Source: Isoetes taiwanensis
Taxonomy: Eukaryota; Streptophyta; Lycopodiopsida; Isoetales; Isoetaceae
Assembly (NCBI GenBank): GCA_021234155.1
Contig: JAJEKV010000226.1
Coordinates: 436,001-500,000 of the forward strand
Direction: 5' to 3'
DNA length: 64,000 nucleotides
The number at the start of each line of letters is the position of its first letter. Within the stretch, counting starts at the first letter, position 1. A program made the position numbers and the translations under genes. The notes below the pieces were generated by a model. That model saw only the letters and a program-made list of their open reading frames with translations, was not told the origin of the DNA and made no database searches. This document shows positions 1-11,063 of the stretch, piece after piece.

Positions 1-361
1 GGCATTTGAGAGGGCGGTCAAATTTCTACCAACAAAGGACTTCTCAAAACTTTGTCACCTATAATGGGAGCAAAGACACTCACATTCTCACGCACAATAG
101 ATTTCTCGAGAATCATGAACCGGATGCAAGGTTTCGTTTGGGGCAAGAGCAATGGCCAATTAGCCACGAAGCGAAAGTGCAAAGGCACATCGTGAGAAGA
201 TCATAATCGCGATAACTCATAATCTGTGATAACTTCGGGTTTGCATGGAGTGATATATGTCATCAGATGGGCAAGTTTAAGGTAATGAGTTCCACAGAGA
301 GAAAAGCAACGTACCTAGCTAGTTCCGACAGACTCCATCCACCATACCCGTTGCCCAGAGC

Positions 362-606
362 AGGCCTCTCCGGTTAGCCAGTTTCAAGAGTGGCTGCCCA
401 ACAACGAAAACAACGAAAACGACCGAGAGTTTATAGCCAATACAACAACGAAAACAACGAAAACGACCGAGAGTTTACAGGCAATAAGGGGTTTGGAGCA
501 GTCATAGGTATATTCCAAGTATATACTAGCATATACCTATAATATGCCACAAACCCACATAAACAAGGGTTTGCCCCCTTAGGGGCAACCCAAAAAATAC
601 CAAAAC
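362..606 (-). repeat. Dispersed repeat family R1, copy 1
   Basis: Read on the minus strand, this stretch matches 31540-31720 (+). It begins with a GGGTTGCCCCTAAGGGGGC core, has a TATGCYAGTATATAC motif in the middle, and ends in a block around CTCTTGAAACTGGCTAACC. A third, shorter copy lies at 35805-35895 (+). This copy also carries a private tandem duplication of about 33 bases (401-433 and 444-476) that is rich in AACGAAAAC. The nature of the family is unknown; no coding capacity or target-site duplication was seen. Confidence 0.65.
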
Positions 607-1074
607 ATAAGGAAGTCTGCTTCATCCATAATTATGCACGGCATAAAAAACTTTGTGCAAGCTTCAAAGTGCGCAAAGGAATTTTGAAACCGTCTTTGGA
701 AGTCTCAGAAGAGCAAAGGAATTTTAAACTCATCTGCTCTGGGAAGTCTCAGAAGTCCAAATCTGGAACTGGGGTTAACTGAAGATCATCATTCTAGTAC
801 TCAAGCTATCTTCTTCATGCAAAGGGAGCCGTTTGAAGAAGAGCACAAGGCACTCTTTTGTATTGATTTATTAGTGAAAATCAAATCTTAAAATCAATAC
901 GCGTTTGTGGGCCAAAAAGTTTACAAACCATGTCTAGTTATATAATATGGTTCATCAACACAATTTCATGACGTGATAAACAAACAATGTTTTTTGACAC
1001 AATAATAGAATATGATAGTTATAGTTGGTCTTCATAGCAGCTTAAAATATGATATGTACTATTGCTTCATATAT

Positions 1075-1262
1075 CAAGTTTAGTGGATTGATATTTGATC
1101 ACGTCTATTTTTATCAGTGTGTAGATATGGTAATTTTAAGTGCTTATATCAATAATTTTTACCATATGATGTGCACTAATGGTTAATATGTCAAGTGTAG
1201 GCAAATGATATTTGATCACAACTATCTTCCTCGGTATGTGTACATGGTAATTTTTACAACAT
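1075..1262. repeat. Imperfect two-copy tandem repeat
   Basis: Two diverged units of roughly 115 bases each contain TCAAGTxTAG, then GATATTTGATCAC, then ATGGTAATTTT in the same order. No coding potential is visible. Confidence 0.5.
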
Positions 1263-4200
1263 TGATAGCGATCAATTAATGATTAATTACTGTAATACCA
1301 AATGTGATAATTGTAGCTGGCTTGTATATGTGGTAAATGTAGTTGGCATAGATTTCTATTTTGTGGGACACCAAATAGAATAGTTAACCAATACGATTTA
1401 ACATCTTGGTATGGAGTATGAATATTTAATAGTGCTTTGTTTAGTGATGCTGCAATAGAGAAATTTATGAATGCAATGAAAATGTGAACATATGGGAGTT
1501 GAACCCACAATCTTACCATGTGTTTTTTTTACAATAAATCAGATCAAACAAAGTCAAATTAAGCAAATGCCTTAGAAAGAAGCATATCCAGAAGGGAGCA
1601 TGACCCAGTGCAATAAAATGGAAGAGAGCATTACCTGGTGCAATATGTAAGGTGGTCATTCTAGTTGGATCCTTTATAACTGCAACAAAAACCATGGAAA
1701 AGAACAGGTTAGATTCACACATAAGATGAAGAAGAGTAAAATGGTGAAGGCAATTGCTACCTCCAGACTAAAAAGTGGTGTCTGATATTTAGCATTCTAT
1801 AAAATTCAAAGAGAAACAGATATGGAGAAAGAAACTGCCATATAATTATCCAAAGAAACAGCAACGAGGATCCAAGATTGAAATCTTCTTTACAACAAGT
1901 TAGGAGTTCAAAGAAAATCCAAGTAAGAAGAAGACATTGCAAGAACCAAACACAAACTTTGGTGAGTGTCTCGAGACTAAAGAACCTAAGCTTGAGCAGG
2001 ACAAATTCTAAGAATGCAAGAAACACTGCCATACAACATTTTTTCTAGACAGGTAAGATAAATATTGTTCTAAAATTATCAGGCAGCCAAACTTCATTCT
2101 TCAACCACAGAAAGCAATAATAAAAAGGATCAAAAAAATTGCAAAACAAAACTCAAAGCCTTGCCGTTTTCGCTGGCATGAGCCACCTATCTAGAAAAAA
2201 TGCATTATACCGAGATAATAGATCTGTAGAATGGCGATAAACCCGCAACAACTACAAGATAAAACCTGCCAGTGGTAAGCAAATTCAACAGAATTAGAAA
2301 AAAACGCAGAAGGGCAGATGCACATCGCACCTTCAACAAAATAACAGCTCTGCATGCACTGAAAAGTTTAGCAAACACTCTATGGGCTACTTTGAAGATG
2401 CCTGAGCATCCGGACGAGAGCAGGAAGAGCTACCGGTTGCTCAAGTCCACCGCCGCATTAGAAAAAGACGTTCCAGGAAATATTAGGGTTAGGGTTGTGC
2501 TCCGGAATTTTGGTTTTCTTTTTATTTAAATTCATCTATACCACAATTTTTATGCCCGTATTTAAATTTATATCATCCTTAAGACACTCCACAACATGAA
2601 AGAAAATGGTATTTGGCATTTTCACTATTTCTAAATTAATTTTTGTTATAGAATAAGCTAATTGGGACAACATTCCCAGTTTAGCTGCATCCGACGTTGG
2701 TCAGGAGCAGTTAACTGAGAATGTTGGACCAATTCGCTTACCCTAACAATATAACAATTGGGGACAGCTTTTGAATGCTTGGCTATAGCGGATTTGGTGG
2801 ATTTGCTACTGAAAACGGCTGTTGTATAATATGACACTAGATTTCATGCTAAAATTTCATGGATTTGCTGCTGTAAAGAAACTTCACCGGGAGGCATAAC
2901 TGTGGAGATGGCTTATAGCAGAGGTTTTCTACCTGTTGATATGCTCACGATCAGGTTCTTGATGACTGGTTGAAGTTGTAACAGAGAATAAGTCGACCCG
3001 ATTATGATTCTTGATATTGGTATAAGCTACATGGCCTCATAGAAATGCACCAAGAAAGCTGGACCCGATTGTTATATTGTTGTCAGTTTTTGTCACCGAT
3101 AATATTTTAAAATGTCGAATATAGCAAGACGGAGCTTTTTTATCAACAAATTATTGCTGGAAGAAGATTTTGCGGCACACACTGAGGCTCGTCGCTCGTT
3201 ACAGCTTTCGCCACGAAATGTTTATTAGGCAAAAATTACTTAATCCAAAGTCAAATATAAAATCTTGTATATACGCACTCAAACAATAGAGACCACTTAA
3301 TCCACAGTCAAATATAAAATCTTGTATATATGATCTCAAACAGCAAATGACGAGTACCCAATGGTTTCCACTTTTTTTCTTGTCTTATTTATCTCTTGGT
3401 AACTCTACATACTCTAAGCGGCGCCATTTGACGCAGTTTATAAAAAAAAGAGGGGGGTCTTTAACGTCTCCATCTGTGTATGGCGGCACAGTTGTTTGTA
3501 AGTCCTATTGAGACATTCGAAATAGAAAGAACTAGAGCAATATTTGCTATAGTCATATTCATAGTCTACAGTCGGAGTAGAAAAGGAAATGTGTTTTTGA
3601 TATGCTCTGAAGTCATAGTCGGAGCAAAAAGAGCTTCTGAGGCCATAGCCGAAACGGGGAGGTTCTTTCTGAAGCAAGGAAATGCAAGGAGTAGCGTTGG
3701 CAAAGATTTACTTAAAAAATGAAGAAAAAAGGAGTTAACAGATGAAACAATCGAAAAACTAAAAAAAAAAGGGGCAGATTCATGCATTAACGACCTTGGC
3801 GGCATCAAGTGCCATTGATCACCCCTCAAAAAACCTCTACCAGAATGCTCTGCTTTCATAAAACTCTAAGCAGGGGAAACTCTTATGTTGTTGATGTGGA
3901 ACAAAATTACAAGTGTTCGGAAACCATTGGGCATGCGTGGCTTATGTTATATAACATTCCACCAATCGGTGGCTTCCAGCTGGAACTGTCTCTTGGTGGA
4001 ACATTTCTTGTTACATAGACACCATGTTCCCTTTATCTTCCTAGGATTATATTTGTATTATGTATGCCAAGATTACAAGTTACATATGCCAAGATTTCCT
4101 AAACATTGCTTCCACCACATTATGATCCCTTATTCCCTCCAAGATAGTATTGCATGTTATATATTGCATTTTTACAAAGTTGTGTTTTCAACCAATTAAT

Positions 4201-4317
4201 GCACATCTATAATATCTTTGCTCACACCCATGCACATGCACGTTTAGTCCCATCCCCACTCTCGTCCACGTTTTCCACCATCTCAACTTCCATTCAAGCA
4301 CCTTGCCACTTCTAGGA

Positions 4318-5190
4318 TAGAGATCGCCTAGGCAAAAGTTGTCAACACAATGGGTAGCTAGAGTCAAATTGGAGTTCTAGAGTGGTTGTTTGCCTTTCCA
4401 GACTCCCCTCAAAAGGGGCTTCAACTTAGGCGTGACTTCAAGGGTCTAGTTCCCTTGTTTCCCGTTGAATCTTTGATTCAAGTACCACACCACTTGTTCT
4501 AGCAATTTGACCACTCCAGCAACTCTAGAACAGGTCTACGGCCTAGGCCCACTTCCTCCCTTATTTGACTATTTGTTCTTCCATTCAAGTACTGCTACTT
4601 GAGATTGGCTAGGCAAAAGTTGTCAATACCTATGCGGTTAGCCAGCGTCAGATTGGGTTTACAAAGCCATTATGGTTGCTTTCCCAAAATCTCATCCTTG
4701 GGAAAGGGCTACAACTTAGACCCGACTTGGTCTAGTTTCCCTTGTCTGAACCTTGAATCTTTGATTTAAGTACCACGCCCATTTGACACTACAACAATAG
4801 ATTGACTCTGTCATTATGTTGAAAATGTCAAAAACTACCCCCGTAGCCTTGTTCTAAAAGTAGAGATAATAGAGCCGACACCAAACAATAAGATCTGTAG
4901 TTCTCTTGAATGTCTTGCAAGTTGAACTTTTCTCACAATGTGCCTGGCAAGGGATTTTCTGTAGCTTGTAGAACATAATCCTTAGACTAGTCTTGTGATT
5001 TTGGATCTATCGGCAAAGTTAGATTCGAGCTCCAGAGATATCGATGTTATTGTTGCCTTTTCAAACTCCCCTCCTCGAATATGGGCTATGACATAGGCTA
5101 GGTTCTGGTTCTATTTTCCCATCGTCAAATCTTTGACTCAAGTACCAAACTACGTATTCTAATATTCAACCAATCTAGCAACTCAAGAAT
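4318..5190. repeat. Degenerate tandem repeat, about three units
   Basis: Three diverged units start near 4318, 4600 and 5000. Each holds, in order, a GGCAAAAGTTGTCAA-like block, a TTGCCTTTCC block ending in ACTCCCCTC, a GGGCTxCAACTTAG block, and a TTGATTCAAGTACCA block. Spacing is irregular (about 280 and 390 bases). The function is unknown; an old satellite or part of a decayed transposon are both possible. Confidence 0.55.
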
Positions 5191-7224
5191 GATGATTTAA
5201 CTCTTGTCATTATGTCAAAAACATCAAAATTACTCAATCGAGATGTAAAAGTACACTAAGGTTAGGGGTAGATTTACCTCCACTTGTTGGAAAATGTTTC
5301 TCTTAGATTCTTTGAAATGAATTAATGTATCCACCAATTGATATAGGCATTGTCAATTGTCTTTATGGATCTTGATTGTGGTAATATAGTTCTCTTGTAA
5401 CAAGATCAAAAGCACTCACACAATTCTATTCATTATTTTGCTCTACAAAGTTTGAGATGATCTTGATGTAAAGGTGTTGGCTCTTGTGGTGTCCACTAAG
5501 ATGATTTTGTAGGTTGAAATATTTCTATTGAGAAATCATTTTCATTGACTAATATGGGATAAAAGATAAGGCTCGTAGAAGTTGAATTTGCTCAACGATG
5601 CATCAAACCTGTCTTGTAAAAAAACCAAGAACAATATGTAGGAGACTCCTTAACATTTATGCTCTACTAGAACTCCTCGCCACCCCAAATATGCAAGGAA
5701 AAACCTAAAGCGTGCATAATAAACGCTTTAAGTAATGGTAAGTCCTCATATGTACATCCTCATAGATATTAACAATTTATACATTGGAAAAAATAGTACA
5801 AACGTACACTTAGCCCAACATAAAACGATACCAAATATACTGGCAATTCATAAGCCACATCACGCAACGAGAAAATAAGTCAATGTACATAACATAAGTT
5901 TATAATTACAGCTTAGAATCACGTTCCAAAAGTAGTGCAAAACTAAATTGTGTAGTTGGAATTATTAGTTATTATAAAAGACTATGCTCAAAGTCAATAA
6001 TGACTTCAAAGATTCAAACAAGTGTATGAAAAACGCAACAAGATAAACCAGCATACTAGACTACTTAAAAGCATAGTAAAAAAGCATGGGCCAAAAGCCA
6101 TATCACACTTGTAAAATCGATCATGGTTTTTTAACTAATCTTAAAAACTTGGAAGCACTAAAACTATGCTAAAAAACCACCTCCTAAACTAGTAATAATT
6201 CTAAGTAACTAGTATAAGATACAAAATTAGCATAAGAGTTATGATCAAAGTAGCATTGATTTCATCAAACCATGGTTGATATATAGTTTTTATTGAGATT
6301 ATCAATTGCATGTATTAAAAACCACTCTTTATATACTGATTTCCATCATGATTATGAATGCAAGTTAATTTTTGGGAGCCTTGTGGAGCTCCCACGGCCA
6401 ATTAAGACTGTTGTACTCCTGCGACGAAACTCCGAAGCCTTTAAGAAAACAGACAGCCGATTTACACAGCCAATTGCCACGATGTGCCATAGCCGATTCT
6501 TTATCTGCTCCACCTTCTACTGTGGCATAATATGGGAATGATGCTTGTCGATTCAGTTGCAACGGAGACAAAAACCCTAGCATCTCGGCCTTTAGATTAG
6601 GGTCGGGTGATGCCAAGCTTTGCCTCTGCCGCCATACCTGGGGAACCCCTAAATCGCTAGAACGAAAATAAAAGGGCTATCTCGACCATCCAATTTTCTA
6701 ATCACATCTTGACCGTCAGATCTAGGGCATCGTCCATTACTTGACATTATAATATAAGATACTTCAGTCCTGCACTTTTTTGTAGACTATCCCTTTCTTC
6801 GACAAAGGGATTACTAAGATCTTTCTTTCGGTCATGCATAATGTGATTTAAGAGTCCTGCAGCGCTGGAGCAAAGAAAGAGATAATAGCATCTATTAATA
6901 AACAAATAATTGCAAAGACAAAGTAGAATAACATACATGTACTTGTTAATATATAAGATCAATGTGTTTTGATTTCGGCCAAAAGGTAAAATGTCAAGCT
7001 TGCACATTGAAGATGGCGGTCTTTGGTTGTTAAAGCATAGTCGTCTTAATGAAATCTCTCTAGAGTGGCTTGAAGTCATTTGCAAGTACCAAACAAAGAC
7101 TGTTTTTTCTTTAACTATTAGAAAACCCAAATCTGCATTCTTGCTAAAATAAACTAATGTGATAGAGCTGAATTTTCTTCATGAATAGCAAAGGTAAGGT
7201 TATCGGACTAGCTAAGGCTGATAA

Positions 7225-7332
7225 CCAAAAATGCATGACCGAGGCTCTACGTCCGGAGGCCGATATCCGCACGGCGTCGGCAGGACTTCCGCTAATATCC
7301 GCCGAGGACGAGTAAAGGTCATGCATTTTGGG
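7225..7332. repeat. Short inverted-repeat element, GC-rich core
   Basis: The arms at 7225-7240 and 7317-7332 are complementary over 13 bases (AAAATGCATGACC and GGTCATGCATTTT), with flanking CC/GG also pairing. They enclose about 76 bases that are much richer in GC than the surroundings. The size and shape would suit a small foldback or MITE-like element. No clear target duplication was seen. Confidence 0.5.
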
Positions 7333-7340
7333 ACACGCCG

Positions 7341-7470
7341 ACGAGGCCCGTTAGGGCCGAAGTTCAGACGTTGTTTGATAATCGCCGAGGCCCGTTAGGG
7401 CCGAGACAAATATCAAAGTTGTGACGCCGGCAGCCGACGTCCGATAGCCCGCCTTTATCGGGCTTTGGAC
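7341..7470. repeat. GC-rich cluster of hairpin motifs
   Basis: A 19-base palindrome-bearing motif (GAGGCCCGTTAGGGCC core) occurs twice, at about 7342-7360 and 7386-7404. It is followed at 7439-7470 by a longer hairpin with arms AGCCCG and CGGGCT, extended outward by GTCC and GGAC. Base composition contrasts sharply with the AT-rich flanks, suggesting a foreign or transposon-terminal origin. Confidence 0.5.
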
Positions 7471-7823
7471 CTAAAAAATTATCACTTTTTTTTCCTTGCG
7501 CCGACATTTGTTGCCCCCGCTTTTTAGGTTTTGAAGGAGGCGCAAAGAATGGCGATGGCCATGGCCGGCCAAGCCAGAGACGCAGATTGGCGATGGCGTG
7601 AAGAGGTTTCGATGGCGGCCAAAGAAGAGCAATGGCGCCCGTGCCGCGGGCATAGAGTTAGATCATTAGTTTTGAAGACGGTTTTAGTTTAGATCATCCG
7701 TTTTAGTTTAGATCATCACCGTTTTAAGGGCTGATGGCGCCATCGTAGCGAGGAGCAAGAGTGGCGCCGCTACATGCCATGGCAACTTTAGTTTCAATGA
7801 AAATTTACATCGATATCGCACCA

Positions 7824-7919
7824 AGATCGATAATTAATTATTAAGATCGGAGGTCTATTGATAATTAATTATCAGTACACCTCCAAGATTGATAATTAAT
7901 TATTAGTACACCTCCAATG
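7824..7919. repeat. Short tandem repeat with GATAATTAATTAT core
   Basis: Three close copies of GATAATTAATTAT occur within about 95 bases. The last two are each followed by AGTACACCTCCAA. The core is itself near-palindromic. No function is apparent. Confidence 0.6.
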
Positions 7920-8333
7920 AGGATAAGCAAAAAAAAATTACACTCCCATTACATACAAGAGTCCGATAAGGATATTATTAAGATAGCTAGATAGAGAAAT
8001 AGCATGGTAAGCGAACAGCTAAAGTGGGACCGCCTAAAAGCAAAAGGCCAAAAGGCATACAAGAGGATGACATTTGCCTTACGTATTGTACCCCACAGCC
8101 TAGTGTATACTTGTTGGTAAATAAAAAATTGCACACTCATGTAAGTCAACTTAGAAATAAAATCATATACAATGGAAGCAGCCCTGTTTGTTACTTTCTT
8201 TCTTTCTTCTCTTTCTTTCTCTGTTTGCACAAAACTTTCTTTCTTTTTTCTCTTTCTGTCTGTGCCACAGACAGAAAACTCTGTGCGGCCTGCCAGGTTG
8301 AGTTTGGCCAAGTAAACACCAAAAGTCATATCG

Positions 8334-10667
8334 ATGTTCTCCAGATCTTATCTACCGATGGATGGACGGGCCTCCGCTTCAGATACCGATGCATGGATGG
8401 ATGAAATCGATGGATGCATTTCGAGAATCAAGAGAATAATTTATAGCATAAATAGCATGTTTGATAGGAGGACGGAGGATATGGTTTGGTATAATCAATG
8501 CCGTGTTTTTAAACAGGCTATCGATTCTACAGTGCTGTATTTGGAATTCCATTGGCTTGGTCAGTATGCAGAAGAATCAGAGTTTGCACGGGGTGTTGGA
8601 CGCAAGCTGGTCAGGATTTTGGAGAGAGGCCAACTTCTCATTCAGCAATGCATAGAGCCTGAACGCGAGCCTTCTTCTAGCATTCTATGCTGTGCAGGTG
8701 AGTTTCATGATATTGTTGATGATGTTAAAAGATATTGCACAGTGATTAATAATACCATAAAGCATGTTCTAAAGTCTCGACCAATTCGAGATCCAGCTAA
8801 AGAACAATTTATGGACAGGCTCCAAGATAAACTAGAGTTAGATTGTCTCATACTGAGGGAGGAGCTTACACTATTTTATGAAGAAAACAGGAATGCCCTA
8901 ATAAACAGTGGTACTCGTCGTTCTCCTTGTCTTTCTGGTTTGATTGGAAGCTTGAAGACAGGTGTTGCATCCACTATTGCACAAAGAGATCTATCAGGAA
9001 CGGAACGGTTGGGAAATGGCAATTTTGGCACCGTTTATAAAGCACTTTGGTGCAAAGTTATGCCAGTAGCTATCAAAGAGTTTCGCTATGATGATTATTT
9101 CAAAAATGAATATGAGCTATTTGTGAAGTTGTCAGCCACAAAGTCCTCCAATATTGTCCAGATATTAGGCCAGTGTGAAAATGAAAGCAGTAAGAAGATG
9201 TGTCTTGTTATGGAGTTCATGAATACCGATCTGAAAAAGCTTATAGAAATTAAAAATTGGAAGCCTGAAGGTAAAGGCTGTCCGTTTACTCTGATAGACT
9301 CGATTGAGCTCATGATCCAAGTTGCAAAGGGAATGAGGGACTTGCATGCGATCGATGTGGTTCATAGGGACTTAAAGCCATCCAATATCCTAGTGAACGA
9401 GGTTCATAGGGACACAGCATCCAATATCCTATTGAATGATGCATATTATAAGGTCAAACTTGGAGATTTTGGGATTTCTAAAGCAAACTTTCATACCTAT
9501 GATGGAAGTCACACAAAAGCGGGTACAACACTATACATGGCCCCTGAGATGGAGTTAACGGAGAATGAGGTTAGTTGCAACTACACAAGAAAAGTTGATA
9601 CTTATAGTTTTGGCATTGTTTGTATCGAAATCCTTACCGGTAGGCAAATGGACGCTGTAATGAAACAAAATCTACGAAATTGCCAAATGCCTTTTTTCTC
9701 CCAACACATCCCCCATGATCTCACTGACATTGTACATGCTTGCCTACAACTAGAGGCACAGAATCGTCCCAGCTTTGAACAAATTGTTGATAATCTGTGG
9801 GCTGTTATGGAAAGGGTTTTGATCCCAGAGAAGGAAATTAGCAGATCTTCTTATCTGCTAACACAGTTGAATCCAAACCAGGGCGTTCATTTCATGCCCC
9901 AAATCTCTACTCCTACAGGCAAGAAAGCAGTGTTTTTTCTAAAACCAGGGACATTTGATGTTGAGAATCTCACCATACAAGGCCTGGTAGACATTCAATT
10001 GCCTCTACAAATGAAGTCATCCGGGCATATACCAACTCCTCATGTGAATGATCTGGAGATATTTGTACAATTCAAAAGGTTTATAGATCAGGGCAAGCAG
10101 CTTAACCTGTCATTTGCTATAAGAAGAAGCTCTGGTCGGGATGGGTTGAAAAAGTCTAAACACACAATTCTCAATTCTCTAGTGCATTTGTGCAGAGCAT
10201 ACCCATTTTTCAATGGGCTTTTCCTTGACTATGAGGACTTTAGCTGTGATTGGGAGAACTTAATTCTTCTGCTAAAAGAGTTGAGAACTGCATTACCCAC
10301 ACATTTTACAGTTGCCCTGCGTGTTAAAACTGTGAACTACATCAGTTCAAGAGTCAGAGGAATATTCAAACGAGCCAACCAGCTACTTGATCAATACCAT
10401 ATTCAAATGGAGCCCGAGGAGCTGTTTGTTCCTACTGCTCAGCCTCCAGGTTGGGCCGTGGACTTCTACCTAAGAGGGGTTCCTCCTTCAAAAATCTTTA
10501 TAGAAACAGGGCATCCAAAAGATGGCTGCAACCACCAAAGCGCTGAGAAAATTCTAGAATATGTCAAGGCAAAGGAATTGGGAGGCATTCGCACTGATAC
10601 GTGTCGTCTGGGTGAAGGCTGTCCTATGCACAAAATGTTTCACGATAACCTCACCCATAGCATGTAA
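8334..10667 (+). CDS. TKL-type protein kinase fused to GH18-like domain
   Basis: An intronless, intact 777-aa frame. Residues ~20-190 are a helical N-terminal region of the sort that precedes many plant TKL kinases. The kinase domain spans ~222-495: glycine loop GNGNFG from G227, VAIK lysine K248, HRDLKPSN at 344-351, DFG at 378-380, APE at 403-405, so all main catalytic residues are present. A 13-aa near-copy of the catalytic loop (HRD at 358-360, lacking the Lys) is inserted before DFG. Residues ~550-770 look like a GH18 chitinase-fold barrel: NGLFLDYE at 627-634 matches the DGxDxDxE active-site strand, keeping D632 and acid E634, and a later GVPPSKIFIETG strand with an ending LGGIRTDTC fits the barrel's final strands. 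Start chosen at the first ATG; M9 (8358) is also possible. No signal peptide or membrane segment, so probably cytosolic. The GH18 assignment is by pattern, not search. Confidence 0.8.
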   Translation: MFSRSYLPMDGRASASDTDAWMDEIDGCISRIKRIIYSINSMFDRRTEDMVWYNQCRVFKQAIDSTVLYLEFHWLGQYAEESEFARGVGRKLVRILERGQLLIQQCIEPEREPSSSILCCAGEFHDIVDDVKRYCTVINNTIKHVLKSRPIRDPAKEQFMDRLQDKLELDCLILREELTLFYEENRNALINSGTRRSPCLSGLIGSLKTGVASTIAQRDLSGTERLGNGNFGTVYKALWCKVMPVAIKEFRYDDYFKNEYELFVKLSATKSSNIVQILGQCENESSKKMCLVMEFMNTDLKKLIEIKNWKPEGKGCPFTLIDSIELMIQVAKGMRDLHAIDVVHRDLKPSNILVNEVHRDTASNILLNDAYYKVKLGDFGISKANFHTYDGSHTKAGTTLYMAPEMELTENEVSCNYTRKVDTYSFGIVCIEILTGRQMDAVMKQNLRNCQMPFFSQHIPHDLTDIVHACLQLEAQNRPSFEQIVDNLWAVMERVLIPEKEISRSSYLLTQLNPNQGVHFMPQISTPTGKKAVFFLKPGTFDVENLTIQGLVDIQLPLQMKSSGHIPTPHVNDLEIFVQFKRFIDQGKQLNLSFAIRRSSGRDGLKKSKHTILNSLVHLCRAYPFFNGLFLDYEDFSCDWENLILLLKELRTALPTHFTVALRVKTVNYISSRVRGIFKRANQLLDQYHIQMEPEELFVPTAQPPGWAVDFYLRGVPPSKIFIETGHPKDGCNHQSAEKILEYVKAKELGGIRTDTCRLGEGCPMHKMFHDNLTHSM

Positions 10668-10820
10668 ATCCCTTATGCATTAGGCAGAGGCACTCTGTAA
10701 GGTAAATATTACGTCTAAGGCAAGTAGAAGTGCGTTTCTACAAGATCTTTGAACCATTCTTGCTCAGAAAGACAAATAGCCTCACAAAGCTTGTAGAACC
10801 AGGTTAAGGATTGCCTTGAC

Positions 10821-11040
10821 TGTTAATATATGACAATCCTCCACCTCAGCAATATAGGCCACGTCATCAAGGTAATGTGGCAATCTACATAAAGAGTCAT
10901 GTCTGTTATGAATAGTCGTGTCTGTTATACATATAAGTTATGGTGGGAAGCTTGTTCCCATCTAGTGTTTCTCTATTCAAATATATATTGTATTGTAGTT
11001 ATCTCTGTTCATTCCTAAACTAAGATGGTATTAGAGCGGA
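10821..11040 (+). mobile_element. Possible Copia-type 5' LTR end and primer-binding site
   Basis: TGGTATTAGAGCGGA at 11026-11040 differs by one base in its first 12 from the tRNA-iMet primer-binding site of plant Copia elements (TGGTATCAGAGC). About 200 bases upstream, at 10821, is TGTTAATATA, a typical LTR-like start. I saw no matching 3' LTR downstream, so this would be a truncated or non-autonomous relic. It is weaker than the other mobile-element calls. Confidence 0.35.
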
Positions 11041-11063
11041 TGTGAAGATCCTGGGACGCAGTA

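Larger units (their letters stand above)
1..2271. other. Gene-free AT-rich stretch
   Basis: No reading frame here resembles a known protein. The longest ones are under 100 codons and lie in repeats or low-complexity sequence. The stretch holds a dispersed-repeat copy near its left end, a short inverted repeat at about 860-900 (a GTATTGATTT arm and its near-complement 20 bases later), and an imperfect tandem repeat at about 1075-1262. Confidence 0.5.
2272..8330. other. Gene-poor stretch upstream of the kinase
   Basis: Short frames at 2272-2529 (+), 3480-3722 (+), 6365-6616 (-) and 6747-7130 (-) match no family I recognise and show no intron-exon continuity, so I do not call them genes. The frame at 6365-6616 (-) starts with a plausible N-terminus (MASPDPNLK) and could be a relic first exon, but nothing follows it. 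The rest is AT-rich sequence with the repeats listed separately. The last 130 bases before the kinase are a pyrimidine-rich CTTT tract, possibly part of its leader. Confidence 0.45.

Noticed and set aside
431-625. Short minus-strand ORF with a relative at 31507-31749 (+)
   Set aside because: The similarity is due to the R1 dispersed repeat, and neither frame has a conserved protein pattern beyond it.
1490-1520. tRNA T-arm-like sequence (GTGGGTTCAACTCCC on the minus strand); similar ones near 58705 and 57375
   Set aside because: Only the T-arm is present. No matching acceptor, D or anticodon arm lies at the right distance, so these are not called as tRNA genes or SINEs.
2272-2529. Basic 85-codon ORF
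   Set aside because: No family pattern or splice context; the composition could arise by chance.
8024-8404. 126-codon plus-strand frame overlapping the kinase start
   Set aside because: It translates the pyrimidine-rich leader and shifts out of frame with the kinase; no domain is visible.
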